Below are positions 18,167 through 28,801 of a DNA stretch of 64,000 bases, piece after piece; the first letter of the stretch is position 1; each line of letters starts with the position of its first letter. Both the position numbers and the translations under genes were made by a program. The stretch spans positions 992,001 through 1,056,000 of the forward strand of contig NZ_CP043474.1 of the NCBI RefSeq assembly GCF_008329645.1, in the 5' to 3' direction. The notes under the pieces were generated by a model. The model did no database searches. It had not been told where the DNA came from and saw only the letters and a list, made by a program, of their open reading frames with translations. The DNA is from Mycolicibacterium grossiae (GTDB lineage Bacteria > Actinomycetota > Actinomycetes > Mycobacteriales > Mycobacteriaceae).

Positions 18167-20011
18167 ATGACGATGCAGTCTTGGCAGTCTGAAGTCACGT
18201 ACCTTGCCCAGGGCACCGAAGGAGGTGGCGCGGCGCTCAACGAGGTCATCGGCATGTCGGTGGTCGGCGCCATCGTCGGTGCGGTCCTGCTGTGGATCGG
18301 TTACCTGCACCGCATGCGCAAGATCACCTGGCTGGCGAACCTCGGCGACTGGGCCGGGCGCAAGTTCCACCGCCCGCCGTGGGTCGCGCTGCCGGTGATG
18401 CTGTTCATCAGCACCATCATCTGCGCGCTGTTCGGCTTCATCTGGGACGTCAGCCTGCACATCGGCAAGGGGCGCGACCCCGGTCCGCTGGCCAACCCCG
18501 CGCACTACTTCATCCTGTTCGGCCTGTTCATCCTGTTCGTCGCGGGTTGCCTGGCCTGCGTGCTGCCCTACGACAAGCCCGGCCCGTCGGCCGTGCGCAT
18601 CACGCGGCACTGGTACGCGCCGGTCGGCGGCATCCTCATGGCCGGCTGCGGGCTGTACGCGCTCATCGGCTTCCCGCTCGACGACGTCTGGCACCGGATC
18701 TTCGGCCAGGACGTCACGCTGTGGGGCCCCACCCATCTCATGATGATCGGCGGCGCCGGCTTCTCCACCCTCTCGGCGCTGTACCTGGAGCACGAGGGCC
18801 GGCGCGCCGTCGGCGAGGACGCCCCGAAGGACGGCCCCGGCCTGAAGTTCGTGCAATACCTGGCCTTCGGCGGCCTGATCATCGGCCTGTCGGTGTACCA
18901 GATCGAGTTCGACTTCGGCGTCATGCAGTTCCGCCAGGTCTTCGAGCCCATGCTGATCGCCGCGGCGGGCGCCTTCGCGCTGGTCGCCGCACGCATGATG
19001 CTCGGCCGCGGCGCCGCGATCATCGCGGCCGTCCTCGCGATCGCCCTGCGCGGCCTGGTCGCCCTGATCGTCGGCCCGGTGCTCGCCGCACCGATCAACT
19101 GGTTCGCCCTCTACCTCGGCGCGGCCATCGTGATCGAGCTGCTGGCCTTCACCCCGCTCATCCGCAAGCCGCTGCTGTTCGGCGTCGTCGGCGGCATCGG
19201 CGTCGCGACCATCGGGCTGTGGCTCGAGTCGCTGTGGATCGACGCCGTGTACCAGTACAGCTGGCCCAGCAGCATCTGGCCCGAGGCGCTCGCCATGTCG
19301 GTGCCGGTCGCCGCGCTGACCGGTGCGTGCGGCGCCATGGTCGGCATGGTGCTGACCAACCAGCAGCTGCCGCGGCGGGCCATCGGCATCGGCATCGTCG
19401 TGCTGACCGTGCTCGCGATCGGTGGCGCCACCGCCAACGGCCTGCGCTACGACGTCCCGCAGAACGCGACCGCGTCGTTCACCCTCACCGAGGCGCCCAG
19501 CATCGGTGACCAGCGGATGGCCACGGCCGACGTCCGGATCAACCCGCCCGACCTGATCAGCGAGAACCCGAACTGGGTGTCGATCCTCGGCTGGCAGGGT
19601 GGCCTCGCCAACCAGCGCGGGCTGTTCGTCGACCACCTCGAGATTGTCGGCCCCGGCCACTACCGCTCGACCGCGCCCATGCCGGTGTCCGGGTCGTGGA
19701 AGACGCTGCTGCGCGTGCACGACGGCCGCACCATGGCCGCGGTACCGATCTACCTGCACGGTGACCCGGGCATCGGCGCGGCGGAGGTGCCGGCCGAGGC
19801 GTCGATGACGCGGCCGTTCGTCGCGGAGATCACCATCCTGCAGCGCGAGCGCAACCCGGAGACGCCGGAGGTCCTGTGGACCATCGGCTGCCTGGTGGTG
19901 CTGTTCTGCACGCTGGCCCTGATCGCCGGACTGTCCTGGGGTGCGGGTCGGCTCAACAAAGCCGAACCCACCACCAGCAAGCCCGAATTCGAACCGTCCG
20001 CACAGTCATGA
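18167..20011 (+). CDS. Polytopic membrane protein with extracytoplasmic C-terminal domain
   Basis: 614 aa from ATG 18167 (GTG 18161 or ATG 18173 also possible). About eleven to twelve membrane helices fill residues 30-415, for example LPVMLFISTIICALFGFIW and YFILFGLFILFVAGCLACVL, with histidines at helix ends (VWHRIF, GPTHLMM). Residues 420-580 form a soluble extracytoplasmic domain with beta pattern GHYRSTAPMPVSGSWKTLL, reminiscent of YtkA/FixH-like domains, and a last helix follows at about 588-610. Family unknown to me. It starts a four-gene unit, each start overlapping or abutting the previous stop. Confidence 0.75.
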   Translation: MTMQSWQSEVTYLAQGTEGGGAALNEVIGMSVVGAIVGAVLLWIGYLHRMRKITWLANLGDWAGRKFHRPPWVALPVMLFISTIICALFGFIWDVSLHIGKGRDPGPLANPAHYFILFGLFILFVAGCLACVLPYDKPGPSAVRITRHWYAPVGGILMAGCGLYALIGFPLDDVWHRIFGQDVTLWGPTHLMMIGGAGFSTLSALYLEHEGRRAVGEDAPKDGPGLKFVQYLAFGGLIIGLSVYQIEFDFGVMQFRQVFEPMLIAAAGAFALVAARMMLGRGAAIIAAVLAIALRGLVALIVGPVLAAPINWFALYLGAAIVIELLAFTPLIRKPLLFGVVGGIGVATIGLWLESLWIDAVYQYSWPSSIWPEALAMSVPVAALTGACGAMVGMVLTNQQLPRRAIGIGIVVLTVLAIGGATANGLRYDVPQNATASFTLTEAPSIGDQRMATADVRINPPDLISENPNWVSILGWQGGLANQRGLFVDHLEIVGPGHYRSTAPMPVSGSWKTLLRVHDGRTMAAVPIYLHGDPGIGAAEVPAEASMTRPFVAEITILQRERNPETPEVLWTIGCLVVLFCTLALIAGLSWGAGRLNKAEPTTSKPEFEPSAQS

Positions 20012-20190
20012 CGGGAGGGCCGGTCGTCACGGTCCTCGCCGATCACTCGGTCCTGCTTGCCATTCCGGCGTTCGCCCCGGCGATCGTCGTGGTGGGCGTG
20101 GTCGTGTACATCGCGATGCGCGACCGGCGCCGGGGTGACGACGAGGACGACTCTCACAGTGATTCGCCAGCATCGGCGGGAGAGGATTGA
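20008..20190 (+). CDS. Short single-span membrane peptide
   Basis: 60 aa. One hydrophobic helix, VLLAIPAFAPAIVVVGVVVYIAM, is followed by positively charged RDRRR and an acidic tail DDEDDSHSDSPASAGED, so the C-terminus should be cytoplasmic. Its ATG overlaps the stop of the large membrane protein (ATGA), and its end carries the ribosome site for the lipoprotein. Likely a small subunit of the same complex; no family known to me. Confidence 0.72.
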   Translation: MTGGPVVTVLADHSVLLAIPAFAPAIVVVGVVVYIAMRDRRRGDDEDDSHSDSPASAGED

Positions 20191-20195
20191 CCACC

Positions 20196-20645
20196 GTGGA
20201 CACATGGACGATGACGAAGGCCCTGACCGCGCTGACCGCCGCCGCACTGCTCACCGCGGGCTGCGGCGGGGGCGGTGACACCGCGAGCACCGGGAGCAGC
20301 ACCAGCGGCGGTGCGACGGCGAGCACGCCGTCGGGCACCGCGGCACCCGAGCTGACCGATCAGCAGGAGGCCCCGGCGCGGCTGAACATCGACGTGACGA
20401 TCAAGGGCGGGCAGGTGACGCCGACCAACGAGCAGTTCGAGACCCGCGTCAACGAGCCGATCGTCGTCCGGGTCAACAGCGACACGGCCGACGAACTGCA
20501 CGTGCACTCCAACCCGGAACACTCGTTCAAAATCGAGCCGAAGAGCGGCCAGGCGTTCCAGTTCACGGTGGACGTGCCGGGCAAGGTCGACGTCGAGCTG
20601 CACGAGGCGAACAAGACGATCGCCACCATCAACGTGCTGCAGTGA
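20196..20645 (+). CDS. Cupredoxin-like lipoprotein
   Basis: 149 aa from GTG 20196, nine bases after GGGAGAGGA; a TTG at 20187 is less well placed. The signal peptide TKALTALTAAALLTAGC ends in a lipobox (LTAG|C), so the protein is lipid-anchored outside the membrane. After a Ser/Thr/Gly linker the domain INIDVTIKGGQVTP-like region, NEPIVVRVNSDTADELHVHSNPEH and the end DVPGKVDVELHEANKTIATINVL match a one-domain cupredoxin fold (EfeO/PetE-like). Histidines HVH and H are present but the classic C-x-x-x-x-H-M copper loop is missing, so metal binding is uncertain. Confidence 0.75.
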   Translation: MDTWTMTKALTALTAAALLTAGCGGGGDTASTGSSTSGGATASTPSGTAAPELTDQQEAPARLNIDVTIKGGQVTPTNEQFETRVNEPIVVRVNSDTADELHVHSNPEHSFKIEPKSGQAFQFTVDVPGKVDVELHEANKTIATINVLQ

Positions 20646-21946
20646 TCCTCGCCCACGGACTCGGTGGGTCCGCGGACCTGCCGATCCCGCTGACGTACGC
20701 ACTGATCGGCGGGGCGTGGGCGCTGACGTTCACGTTCGCGGTCGTCGCATTGGCCTGGAAGAAGCCGCGCTTCGACCCGGACCGGCAGGGCCGGCCGCTG
20801 CCCCGATGGTGCACCGCCGCCGTCGACGCTCCCGCCGTGCGCTGGGCGGTGGCCCTGCTCGCACTGCTGGCGACGGTGTGGATCGCGGTGGCCGCCGCCT
20901 TCGGCCCACAGACCGGCGAGAACGCGCTGCCCGGCGTGTTCTACGTGCTGCTGTGGGTAGGTCTGGTCGCGCTGTCGGTGCTGTTCGGGCCGGTGTGGCG
21001 GCTGCTGTCGCCGGTGCGCACGGTCTACCGCTTGCTGCCGTTCTCCCGGCGGCCCGCACCCGCGGTCTACCCCGAACGGCTCGGCTACTGGCCCGCGGTG
21101 CTGGGCCTCTTCGCGTTCGTGTGGCTGGAGCTGGCGAGCCCGAACCCGGGATCGCTGTGGGCGGTGAAGCTCTGGCTGGTCGCCTACCTGGTGGTGACGT
21201 TCCTCGGCACCGTCGCGTTCGGCCGGCGCTGGCCTGCACGGGCCGACCCGTTCGAGGTGTACGGCGTGGTGGCCTCGCGCATGGCGCCGCTGCGCCGCAA
21301 CGCCGACGGCCGGGTGGCGCTGGGCAATCCGTTCGACCACCTGCCGACGCTGCCGGTGCGGCCGGGCACCGTCGCCGTGCTGGCGGTCCTGCTCGGGTCC
21401 ACCGCGTTCGACAGCTTCTCGGCCATGCCGCAGTGGCGCGGTTTCGTCGACGACGCGTCGGGCGGCTCGCTGCCGCTGGCGGTGCTGATCCGCAGCGTCG
21501 GGCTGCTGACGTTCGCGGTGGTCGTGGCGTCGACGTTCTGGCTGGCCGCGCGCGCCACCGGCGGCGTCGACGCCGACACCCGCCGCCGGCTGCCCGGGCT
21601 GATGGCGCACTCGCTGATCCCGATCGTCATCGGCTACGTGTTCGCGCACTACCTCACCTACCTCGTCGAGCGGGGCCAGCAGACGCTGCTGCGCCTGGCG
21701 GACCCGTTCGGGTCGGGCTGGCTCGGCGACGTGCAGGTGGCCTACGTGCTGTCCCTGCACCCCGGGGTGCTCTCGACGCTCAAGGTGCTGTTCGTCGTGC
21801 TGGGCCACGTCGCCGGTGTGATCGCCGCGCACGACCGCGCGCTGCGCATCCTGCCCAAGCGCCACCAGCTGACCGGGCAGCTGGCGATGATGCTGGTGAT
21901 GGTCGGCTACACCTTCACCGGGCTGTACCTGCTGTTCGGCGGCTGA
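20642..21946 (+). CDS. Polytopic membrane protein, cupredoxin-module partner
   Basis: 434 aa, about ten to eleven helices. The start MILAHGLGGSADLPIPLTYALIGGAWALTFTFAVVALAW overlaps the lipoprotein stop (GTGA). Conserved-looking loops include FGPVWRLLSPVRTVYRLLP and RRWPARADPFEVYGVVASRMAPL. I believe actinobacterial relatives are sometimes filed as fenitrothion hydrolase, which I would not take as a proven role. Coupled translation argues that it forms a membrane complex with the preceding three products. Confidence 0.72.
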   Translation: MILAHGLGGSADLPIPLTYALIGGAWALTFTFAVVALAWKKPRFDPDRQGRPLPRWCTAAVDAPAVRWAVALLALLATVWIAVAAAFGPQTGENALPGVFYVLLWVGLVALSVLFGPVWRLLSPVRTVYRLLPFSRRPAPAVYPERLGYWPAVLGLFAFVWLELASPNPGSLWAVKLWLVAYLVVTFLGTVAFGRRWPARADPFEVYGVVASRMAPLRRNADGRVALGNPFDHLPTLPVRPGTVAVLAVLLGSTAFDSFSAMPQWRGFVDDASGGSLPLAVLIRSVGLLTFAVVVASTFWLAARATGGVDADTRRRLPGLMAHSLIPIVIGYVFAHYLTYLVERGQQTLLRLADPFGSGWLGDVQVAYVLSLHPGVLSTLKVLFVVLGHVAGVIAAHDRALRILPKRHQLTGQLAMMLVMVGYTFTGLYLLFGG

Positions 21947-21963
21947 CGCAGTACCGTCGACGC

Positions 21964-22518
21964 ATGCGGGCCCTGATCGTCGTCGACGTCCAGAACGACT
22001 TCTGCGAGGGCGGCTCCCTGGCCGTCGACGGCGGAACCGAGGTGGCCCAGGCCATCTCGGCCCTGCTCGCCCAGCACGACTACGACCACGTCGTCGCCAC
22101 GAAGGACTACCACATCGATCCCGGCGATCACTTCTCCGCCGAGCCCGACTACCGGGACTCCTGGCCGCCGCACTGCGTCGTCGGCACCGACGGCGTCGAC
22201 TTCCATCCCGGCTTCGATCCCACCGCCGTGGAAGCCGTGTTCCACAAGGGGCACTACTCGGCGGCCTACAGCGGCTTCGAGGGCCGGCACGCCGACGACG
22301 AGACGCCGCTGCCGGACTGGCTGCGCCGGCATGACGTGGACGCTGTCGACGTCGTCGGCATCGCCACCGACTACTGCGTGCGCGCCACCGCCCTCGACGC
22401 GGCCGCGGCCGGGTTGCGCACCCGGGTGCTGCTCAACCTCACCGCCGGGGTGTCCCCGACGTCCACCGCCGCGGCCGTGGACGCGCTGCGCGCCGCAGGC
22501 GTCGAGATCGCCGACTGA
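21964..22518 (+). CDS. pncA: Nicotinamidase/pyrazinamidase
   Basis: 184 aa. PncA hydrolyses nicotinamide to nicotinate in NAD salvage and activates pyrazinamide. The catalytic triad is visible as D8 (VVDVQNDF), K95 (FHKGHY) and C138 (ATDYCVRATA); metal ligands are in TKDYHIDPGDHF and SWPPHCV. It follows M. tuberculosis PncA closely, except that the residue before the catalytic cysteine is Tyr instead of His137. It starts 17 bases after the cupredoxin operon, on the same strand, and ends at a long hairpin. Confidence 0.96.
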   Translation: MRALIVVDVQNDFCEGGSLAVDGGTEVAQAISALLAQHDYDHVVATKDYHIDPGDHFSAEPDYRDSWPPHCVVGTDGVDFHPGFDPTAVEAVFHKGHYSAAYSGFEGRHADDETPLPDWLRRHDVDAVDVVGIATDYCVRATALDAAAAGLRTRVLLNLTAGVSPTSTAAAVDALRAAGVEIAD

Positions 22519-22521
22519 CGG

Positions 22522-22595
22522 GCCCCCGCCGCGATTTGTGAGCGCTCGCGTTCGGTGAGCGAACGAAAGCGCTCGTGAATCGCCAGGAGGCGGGG
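22522..22595. repeat. Long compound hairpin after pncA
   Basis: Nested arms pair: CCCCCGCC with GGCGGGGG, GCGATT with AATCGC, GAGCGCT with AGCGCTC and CGTTCG with CGAACG, interrupted by short bulges. It probably ends pncA transcription. The inner part resembles the hairpin at 40160-40206 in sequence and not only in shape. Confidence 0.7.
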
Positions 22596-22779
22596 GTGAG
22601 AGTGGCCACGAGGGCGCTACCCGCGTTTGCGACGGGCCGTAAACGGGCAGATCAGGCTGCGCGGACAAGCGGCCATACCTCCCTCGACGAGCGTCTCGCC
22701 CGCCATGCTCCCGCGCTGGGCGCACCGTATGGTCGCCTTGGTCGGACCACCGTTGTCTCATGAAGGGGAAAGGCCCACC

Positions 22780-24918
<2,139 letters not shown>

Positions 24919-24919
24919 C

Positions 24920-25516
24920 GTGGTCCTGGACACGCTCGGCGAGGCGGTCACCGCGACGGTCTCCGCCGTGCTCGGTGACCGCACCGGCCTGTTCGCCCAG
25001 CGCGGTGCGCTGTTTGGGGCGACGCTGACGATCGACGCCGACGCCCGGGTGCCGGACGGGACCGCGCTGCTGCGGCCCGGCTCCCGGGACGCGCTGGTCC
25101 GGCTGGCCCCGCTGACGGATCTGAACGTGCCGCGGACGGTGTCGATCAAGGTGCCCGACGCCTACGGCGAGGGGCAGGATCAGGACTTCCTGCTGGCGTC
25201 CTCCGGGAACGGCGCGCCGCTGCACCACGCGGTGCTGCCGTCGACCGGGTTCGGGCACCTGTACTCGTCGCTGTGGCTGTACCTCGCCGGGCTGGAGCCG
25301 GTGGCGTTCGGTGCGCGGGTGTACACCGGCGACACCGAGCTGCCCGGCGCCGGCGACCGCATCGAGTTCCTGCTCAGCGGCGTCCTGTCCCGCTTCCGGC
25401 AGGTCGGCACGCTGGAACTCGGCGACGAGATCGTCGGTCAGCAGCTCGACTTCGCGGCCGCCCACACCGGCGGCGGGCTGCGGGCACTCCCGCCGGCCTC
25501 ATTCTACCGGGGCTGA
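24920..25516 (+). CDS. Unrecognised protein, faintly catalase-like pattern
   Basis: 198 aa, no signal peptide. I do not recognise a family with confidence. The run TALLRPGSRDALVRLAPLTDLNVPRTVSIKVPDAYGEGQDQDFLLASS has the order of the VRFS...FAVK...DF pattern of catalase-fold proteins, but no heme histidine or tyrosine motif can be placed. It starts with GTG two bases after the glgX stop and is surely cotranscribed with it. Function unknown. Confidence 0.6.
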   Translation: MVLDTLGEAVTATVSAVLGDRTGLFAQRGALFGATLTIDADARVPDGTALLRPGSRDALVRLAPLTDLNVPRTVSIKVPDAYGEGQDQDFLLASSGNGAPLHHAVLPSTGFGHLYSSLWLYLAGLEPVAFGARVYTGDTELPGAGDRIEFLLSGVLSRFRQVGTLELGDEIVGQQLDFAAAHTGGGLRALPPASFYRG

Positions 25517-25579
25517 CGGGCGCGTGACGCGTCGCTGACACGGTGCGTGTCCGGGCGATTGCCGGGTATGCGGTCAGCC

Positions 25580-26197
25580 ATGACCGAACCGAACCTGACC
25601 GCACTCGCGCTGGTCCTCAGCCTCAAGCCCTCCCCCGCGCCGTCGAGCAGCGCGTTGATGGCGAGTCACGTCATGGCTCGGCTCGCCGACGAGGGCGTCA
25701 CCGGTGAGACCGTGCGGGTGGTCGATCACGACGTCAGACCCGGCGTGGAACGCGACATGGGCGAGGGCGACCAGTGGCCGGCCATCCTCGAGAAGGTGCA
25801 TGCCGCCGACATCCTGGTGTTCGCGACGCCCACCTGGGTCGGACACATGACGAGCGTCGCGCAGCGGGTGCTGGAACGTCTCGACGCCGAGATCTCCGAG
25901 ACCGACGACGACGACCGGCCGGTGCTCACCGACAAGGTGGCCGTCGTCGCGGTGGTCGGCAACGAGGACGGCGCCCACCACATCGTCGCCGACGCCTTCC
26001 AGGGCCTCAACGACGTCGGCTACAGCATTCCCGCGATGGGCTGCACGTACTGGAACGGCGAAGCCATGAGCGGCGTCGACTTCAGCGACCTCGACGAGGT
26101 GCCCGACCCGGTCGCGTCGGCCACCGCCACCGCCGCGCAGAACGCCGCACACCTCGCCAGGGCGCTCAAGGCCGCGAAGTACCCGCCGCCGAAGTGA
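25580..26197 (+). CDS. Flavodoxin-like NAD(P)H:FMN reductase family
   Basis: 205 aa. The N-terminal ALALVLSLKPSPAPSSSALMASHVMARL has a phosphate-binding loop like NADPH-dependent FMN reductases, and ADILVFATPTWVGHMTSVAQRVLERLDA is the flavodoxin-fold flavin-ring loop. These proteins reduce quinones, metals or azo compounds. ATG 25580 chosen; ATG 25568 is an in-frame alternative and neither has a good ribosome site. It is 63 bases after the catalase-like gene on the same strand. Confidence 0.85.
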   Translation: MTEPNLTALALVLSLKPSPAPSSSALMASHVMARLADEGVTGETVRVVDHDVRPGVERDMGEGDQWPAILEKVHAADILVFATPTWVGHMTSVAQRVLERLDAEISETDDDDRPVLTDKVAVVAVVGNEDGAHHIVADAFQGLNDVGYSIPAMGCTYWNGEAMSGVDFSDLDEVPDPVASATATAAQNAAHLARALKAAKYPPPK

Positions 26198-26207
26198 CCC
26201 GCGCCGG

Positions 26208-26567
26208 TCAGTCGACGACGTCGTAGAACGACTCGCCGTCCTCCGGCGTGCCGTCGATCTGACCGCGCGAGGTGCCGTGCGCCGACGGGTCGAGCCGGTC
26301 GAGTGCGTCGTCGGAGAGATCCTCCTCGTCATCGGAGTCTTCGTCGTCGGAGTCGTCGTCGTCGGAGTCGTCCTCGGAGTCGGGATCGTCCTCGTCCCCG
26401 ACGTCGGGGACCTCGTCGGCCAACCGCTCGTCGAGGGTCTCGTCCTCCTTGGCCTCGATCCACTCCTCGGGCGGGTCGGTCACCTCGTCGCCGTCGTCGT
26501 TGCGCACCTCGTCGGAGTCGAGCGACTCGGACTCGTCGAGCGGGTTGTCGTCGAAGCCATCGGTCAT
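26208..26567 (-). CDS. Acidic DUF5709-like protein
   Basis: 119 aa, extremely acidic: aspartate/glutamate make long runs at about residues 55-80 and again DDNPLDESESLDSDE near the N-terminus. The central EEWIEAKEDETLDERLADEVPD is the recognisable DUF5709 signature of actinobacteria. Probably intrinsically disordered; function unknown. The coding DNA is a GAC/GAG-rich low-complexity tract. It converges with the flavodoxin gene with a ten-base gap. Confidence 0.82.
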   Translation of the reverse strand: MTDGFDDNPLDESESLDSDEVRNDDGDEVTDPPEEWIEAKEDETLDERLADEVPDVGDEDDPDSEDDSDDDDSDDEDSDDEEDLSDDALDRLDPSAHGTSRGQIDGTPEDGESFYDVVD

Positions 26568-26614
26568 GGCGACATGCTCGCACCCGGCGCTCATCGGCAC
26601 CAGCGCACCAATGA

Positions 26615-26627
26615 CTCTGTAACAGAG
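26615..26627. promoter_or_regulatory. MarR-type palindrome
   Basis: CTCTGT-A-ACAGAG is a perfect palindrome 14 bases before the MarR GTG, partly overlapping its ribosome site. Autoregulation of the MarR/ABC operon is the simple reading. Confidence 0.6.
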
Positions 26628-26641
26628 GTAATGTGTTCGGC

Positions 26642-27085
26642 GTGACCGCCGACCTCACCGCCGACCTGTTCGGCGCCGTCGGTCGTTTCCGTCGCCAGGT
26701 GCGCCGCTCCGCGGGCCCGGCCATCGGCACCGGACTCCCCGAGTCGCAGGCCGAACTGCTGCGCCTCGTCGGCCGGCGGCCCGGCATCTCCGTCCGCGAG
26801 GCCGCCACCGAACTCGGTCTCGCCCCCAACACCGCCTCCACCCTGGTGTCGCGGCTGTGTGCCGACGACATGTTGATCCGCACCGTCGACCCCGACGACC
26901 GCCGCATCGGCCGATTGCAGCTCACCGACGCCGCCCAGCGCATCGCCGACGCGTCCCGCGCCGCTCGGCGCGCGACGCTCGCCGCCGCTCTCGCCCGCCT
27001 CGACGGCGATCAGATCGCCGCGCTGCGAGACGGTGTGGCCGTCCTCGACACACTCACACACGTCCTGCGCGAGGAGAACCCATGA
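26642..27085 (+). CDS. MarR-family transcriptional regulator
   Basis: 147 aa from GTG 26642; GTG 26633 is possible. The winged helix is ESQAELLRLVGRRPGISVREAATELGLAPNTASTLVSRLCADDMLIRTVDPDDRRIGRLQLTDAAQ, with the DDRR wing typical of MarR. It overlaps the ATPase gene by four bases (ATGA) and likely controls the exporter that follows, responding to an unknown drug or metabolite. Confidence 0.9.
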   Translation: MTADLTADLFGAVGRFRRQVRRSAGPAIGTGLPESQAELLRLVGRRPGISVREAATELGLAPNTASTLVSRLCADDMLIRTVDPDDRRIGRLQLTDAAQRIADASRAARRATLAAALARLDGDQIAALRDGVAVLDTLTHVLREENP

Positions 27086-27996
27086 GCCCACCACCCAACG
27101 CTGAGCCCAATGCGCGGCCCGCCGCGGTGCCCGATGCGCGGCCCGCCGCGGTCGACTGCCGGCACCTCACCCACCGCTACGGCGACCACACCGCCGTCGA
27201 CGACCTGACCCTGAGCGTGCACGCCGGTGAGACGCTCGGGCTGCTCGGCCCCAACGGCGCGGGCAAGACCACGGTGGTCCGGGTGCTGACGACGCTCACC
27301 CCGGCGCAGTCCGGTGACGTGACGATCTTCGGCCTCGACTCCCGACGCGACACCCTCGACATCCGCCAGAACATCGGCTATGTGCCGCAGCAACTCTCGA
27401 TCGAGTCCGCGCTCACCGGCCGGCAGAACGTCGACCTGTTCGCCCGCCTGTACGACGTGCCGCGCCGGCACCGCCGCGCCCGGGTCGACGAGGCGCTCGC
27501 GGCGATGACGCTGCTCGACGTCGCCGACGATCTGGCCGGCACCTACTCCGGCGGCATGGTGCGCCGCCTGGAACTGGCTCAGGCACTGGTCAACCGGCCG
27601 TCACTGCTGATCCTCGACGAACCCACCGTCGGGCTCGACCCCATCGCGCGCGACGGCGTCTGGTCCCAGGTGGCGCGCATGCAGGACGAATACGGCATGA
27701 CCGTGCTACTCACCACCCACTACATGGAGGAGGCCGACGCGCTGTGCGACCGCGTCGCCCTCATGCACCACGGCGTCCTGCAGACGGTCGGCACCCCGGC
27801 CGACCTCAAGGCCGAGGTCCGGGCGACCCGCGCTGGACCCGACGGCGACTCGGACGGTGATCTCGCGGACGCCCCGGAGGTGTCGCTCGAGGACGTCTTC
27901 AAGCACTTCGCCGGCTCGGAGCTGTCCGGTGACCAGCAACGCCGCGGGCTGCGCGAGATCCGTTCGGCGAGAAGGGCGGCGGGCCGTGCCAACTGA
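27082..27996 (+). CDS. ABC exporter ATPase (DrrA-like)
   Basis: 304 aa. Walker A GLLGPNGAGKTTVV, Q-loop VPQQLSIESALT, signature YSGGMVRRLELAQAL, Walker B LLILDEPTVGLD and H-loop TTHYMEEAD are all intact. The C-terminal extension with EVSLEDVFKHF is of the daunorubicin-resistance ATPase type. A repeated ARPAAVPDARPAAV stretch precedes the domain. It is coupled to marR and overlaps the permease by 11 bases. Confidence 0.94.
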   Translation: MSPPPNAEPNARPAAVPDARPAAVDCRHLTHRYGDHTAVDDLTLSVHAGETLGLLGPNGAGKTTVVRVLTTLTPAQSGDVTIFGLDSRRDTLDIRQNIGYVPQQLSIESALTGRQNVDLFARLYDVPRRHRRARVDEALAAMTLLDVADDLAGTYSGGMVRRLELAQALVNRPSLLILDEPTVGLDPIARDGVWSQVARMQDEYGMTVLLTTHYMEEADALCDRVALMHHGVLQTVGTPADLKAEVRATRAGPDGDSDGDLADAPEVSLEDVFKHFAGSELSGDQQRRGLREIRSARRAAGRAN

Positions 27997-28801
27997 CGTC
28001 GAGGTCCACCTCGTCCGCGCACCGCGCCGACTGCGCCGCGTGCCCGGCATGCTGCGCCGGATGGGCGCCTTCGCGCTCGTCGAACTGCAGAAGCTCAGCC
28101 ACGACCGCAGCGAACTGCTCACCCGCATGGTGCAACCCGCGCTGTGGCTGCTGATCTTCGGGCAGACCTTCTCCCGGCTGCACGTCATCGACACCGGCGA
28201 CGTCGAATACCTCGCGTTCCTCGCGCCCGGCATCATCGCGCAGTCGGCGCTGTTCATCTCGATCTTCTACGGCATCCAGATCGTGTGGGACCGCGATGCG
28301 GGGATCCTCGCGAAGCTGATGGTGACCCCGGCGCCCGCGTCGGCGCTCATCACCGGCAAGGCGTTCGCCGCCGGTGTACGCTCGGTGGCCCAGGTGGTCG
28401 GCGTGCTGATCATCGCCTACCTCATGGGCATTCACCTCACCGGCAACCCGCTGCGCATCGCCGCCGCCATGGCCATCGTCATCCTCGGCTCGGCGTTCTT
28501 CGCGTGCCTGTCCATGACGCTGGCCGGGCTGGTCCGCAACCGCGACCGCCTGATGGGCATCGGCCAGGCCATCACCATGCCGCTGTTCTTCGCCTCCAAC
28601 GCGCTCTACCCGGTGGACGTCATGCCGGCGTGGCTGCGCTGGCTCTCGTCGGTCAACCCGCTGAGCTACGAGGTGAATGCCCTGCGCGCACTGCTTCTCG
28701 GCACACCGGGCAACACGGTGCTCGACGTCGGCGTCCTGCTCGGCGCGGCCGTCCTCGGCGTTCTCGCCGCATCGGCGCTGCTGCGCCGCCTGGTCCGCTA
28801 G
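27986..28801 (+). CDS. ABC-2 type exporter permease
   Basis: 271 aa, six predicted helices in the ABC-2 fold. Recognisable are ALWLLIFGQTF, GIIAQSALFISIFYGIQIVWDRDAGILAKLMVTPAP and the C-terminal MPLFFASNALYPVDVMPAWLRWLSSVNPLSYEVNALR, a DrrB-type signature. With the preceding ATPase it should form a homodimeric drug or lipid exporter. The TAG stop shares CTAG with the stop of the convergent GT39-like gene. Confidence 0.93.
   Translation: MPTDVEVHLVRAPRRLRRVPGMLRRMGAFALVELQKLSHDRSELLTRMVQPALWLLIFGQTFSRLHVIDTGDVEYLAFLAPGIIAQSALFISIFYGIQIVWDRDAGILAKLMVTPAPASALITGKAFAAGVRSVAQVVGVLIIAYLMGIHLTGNPLRIAAAMAIVILGSAFFACLSMTLAGLVRNRDRLMGIGQAITMPLFFASNALYPVDVMPAWLRWLSSVNPLSYEVNALRALLLGTPGNTVLDVGVLLGAAVLGVLAASALLRRLVR

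Noticed and set aside
26270..26560. Nucleotide repeat array in the acidic gene
   Set aside because: GAC/GAG runs are explained by Asp/Glu codons of a DUF5709-type protein and are not a separate element.
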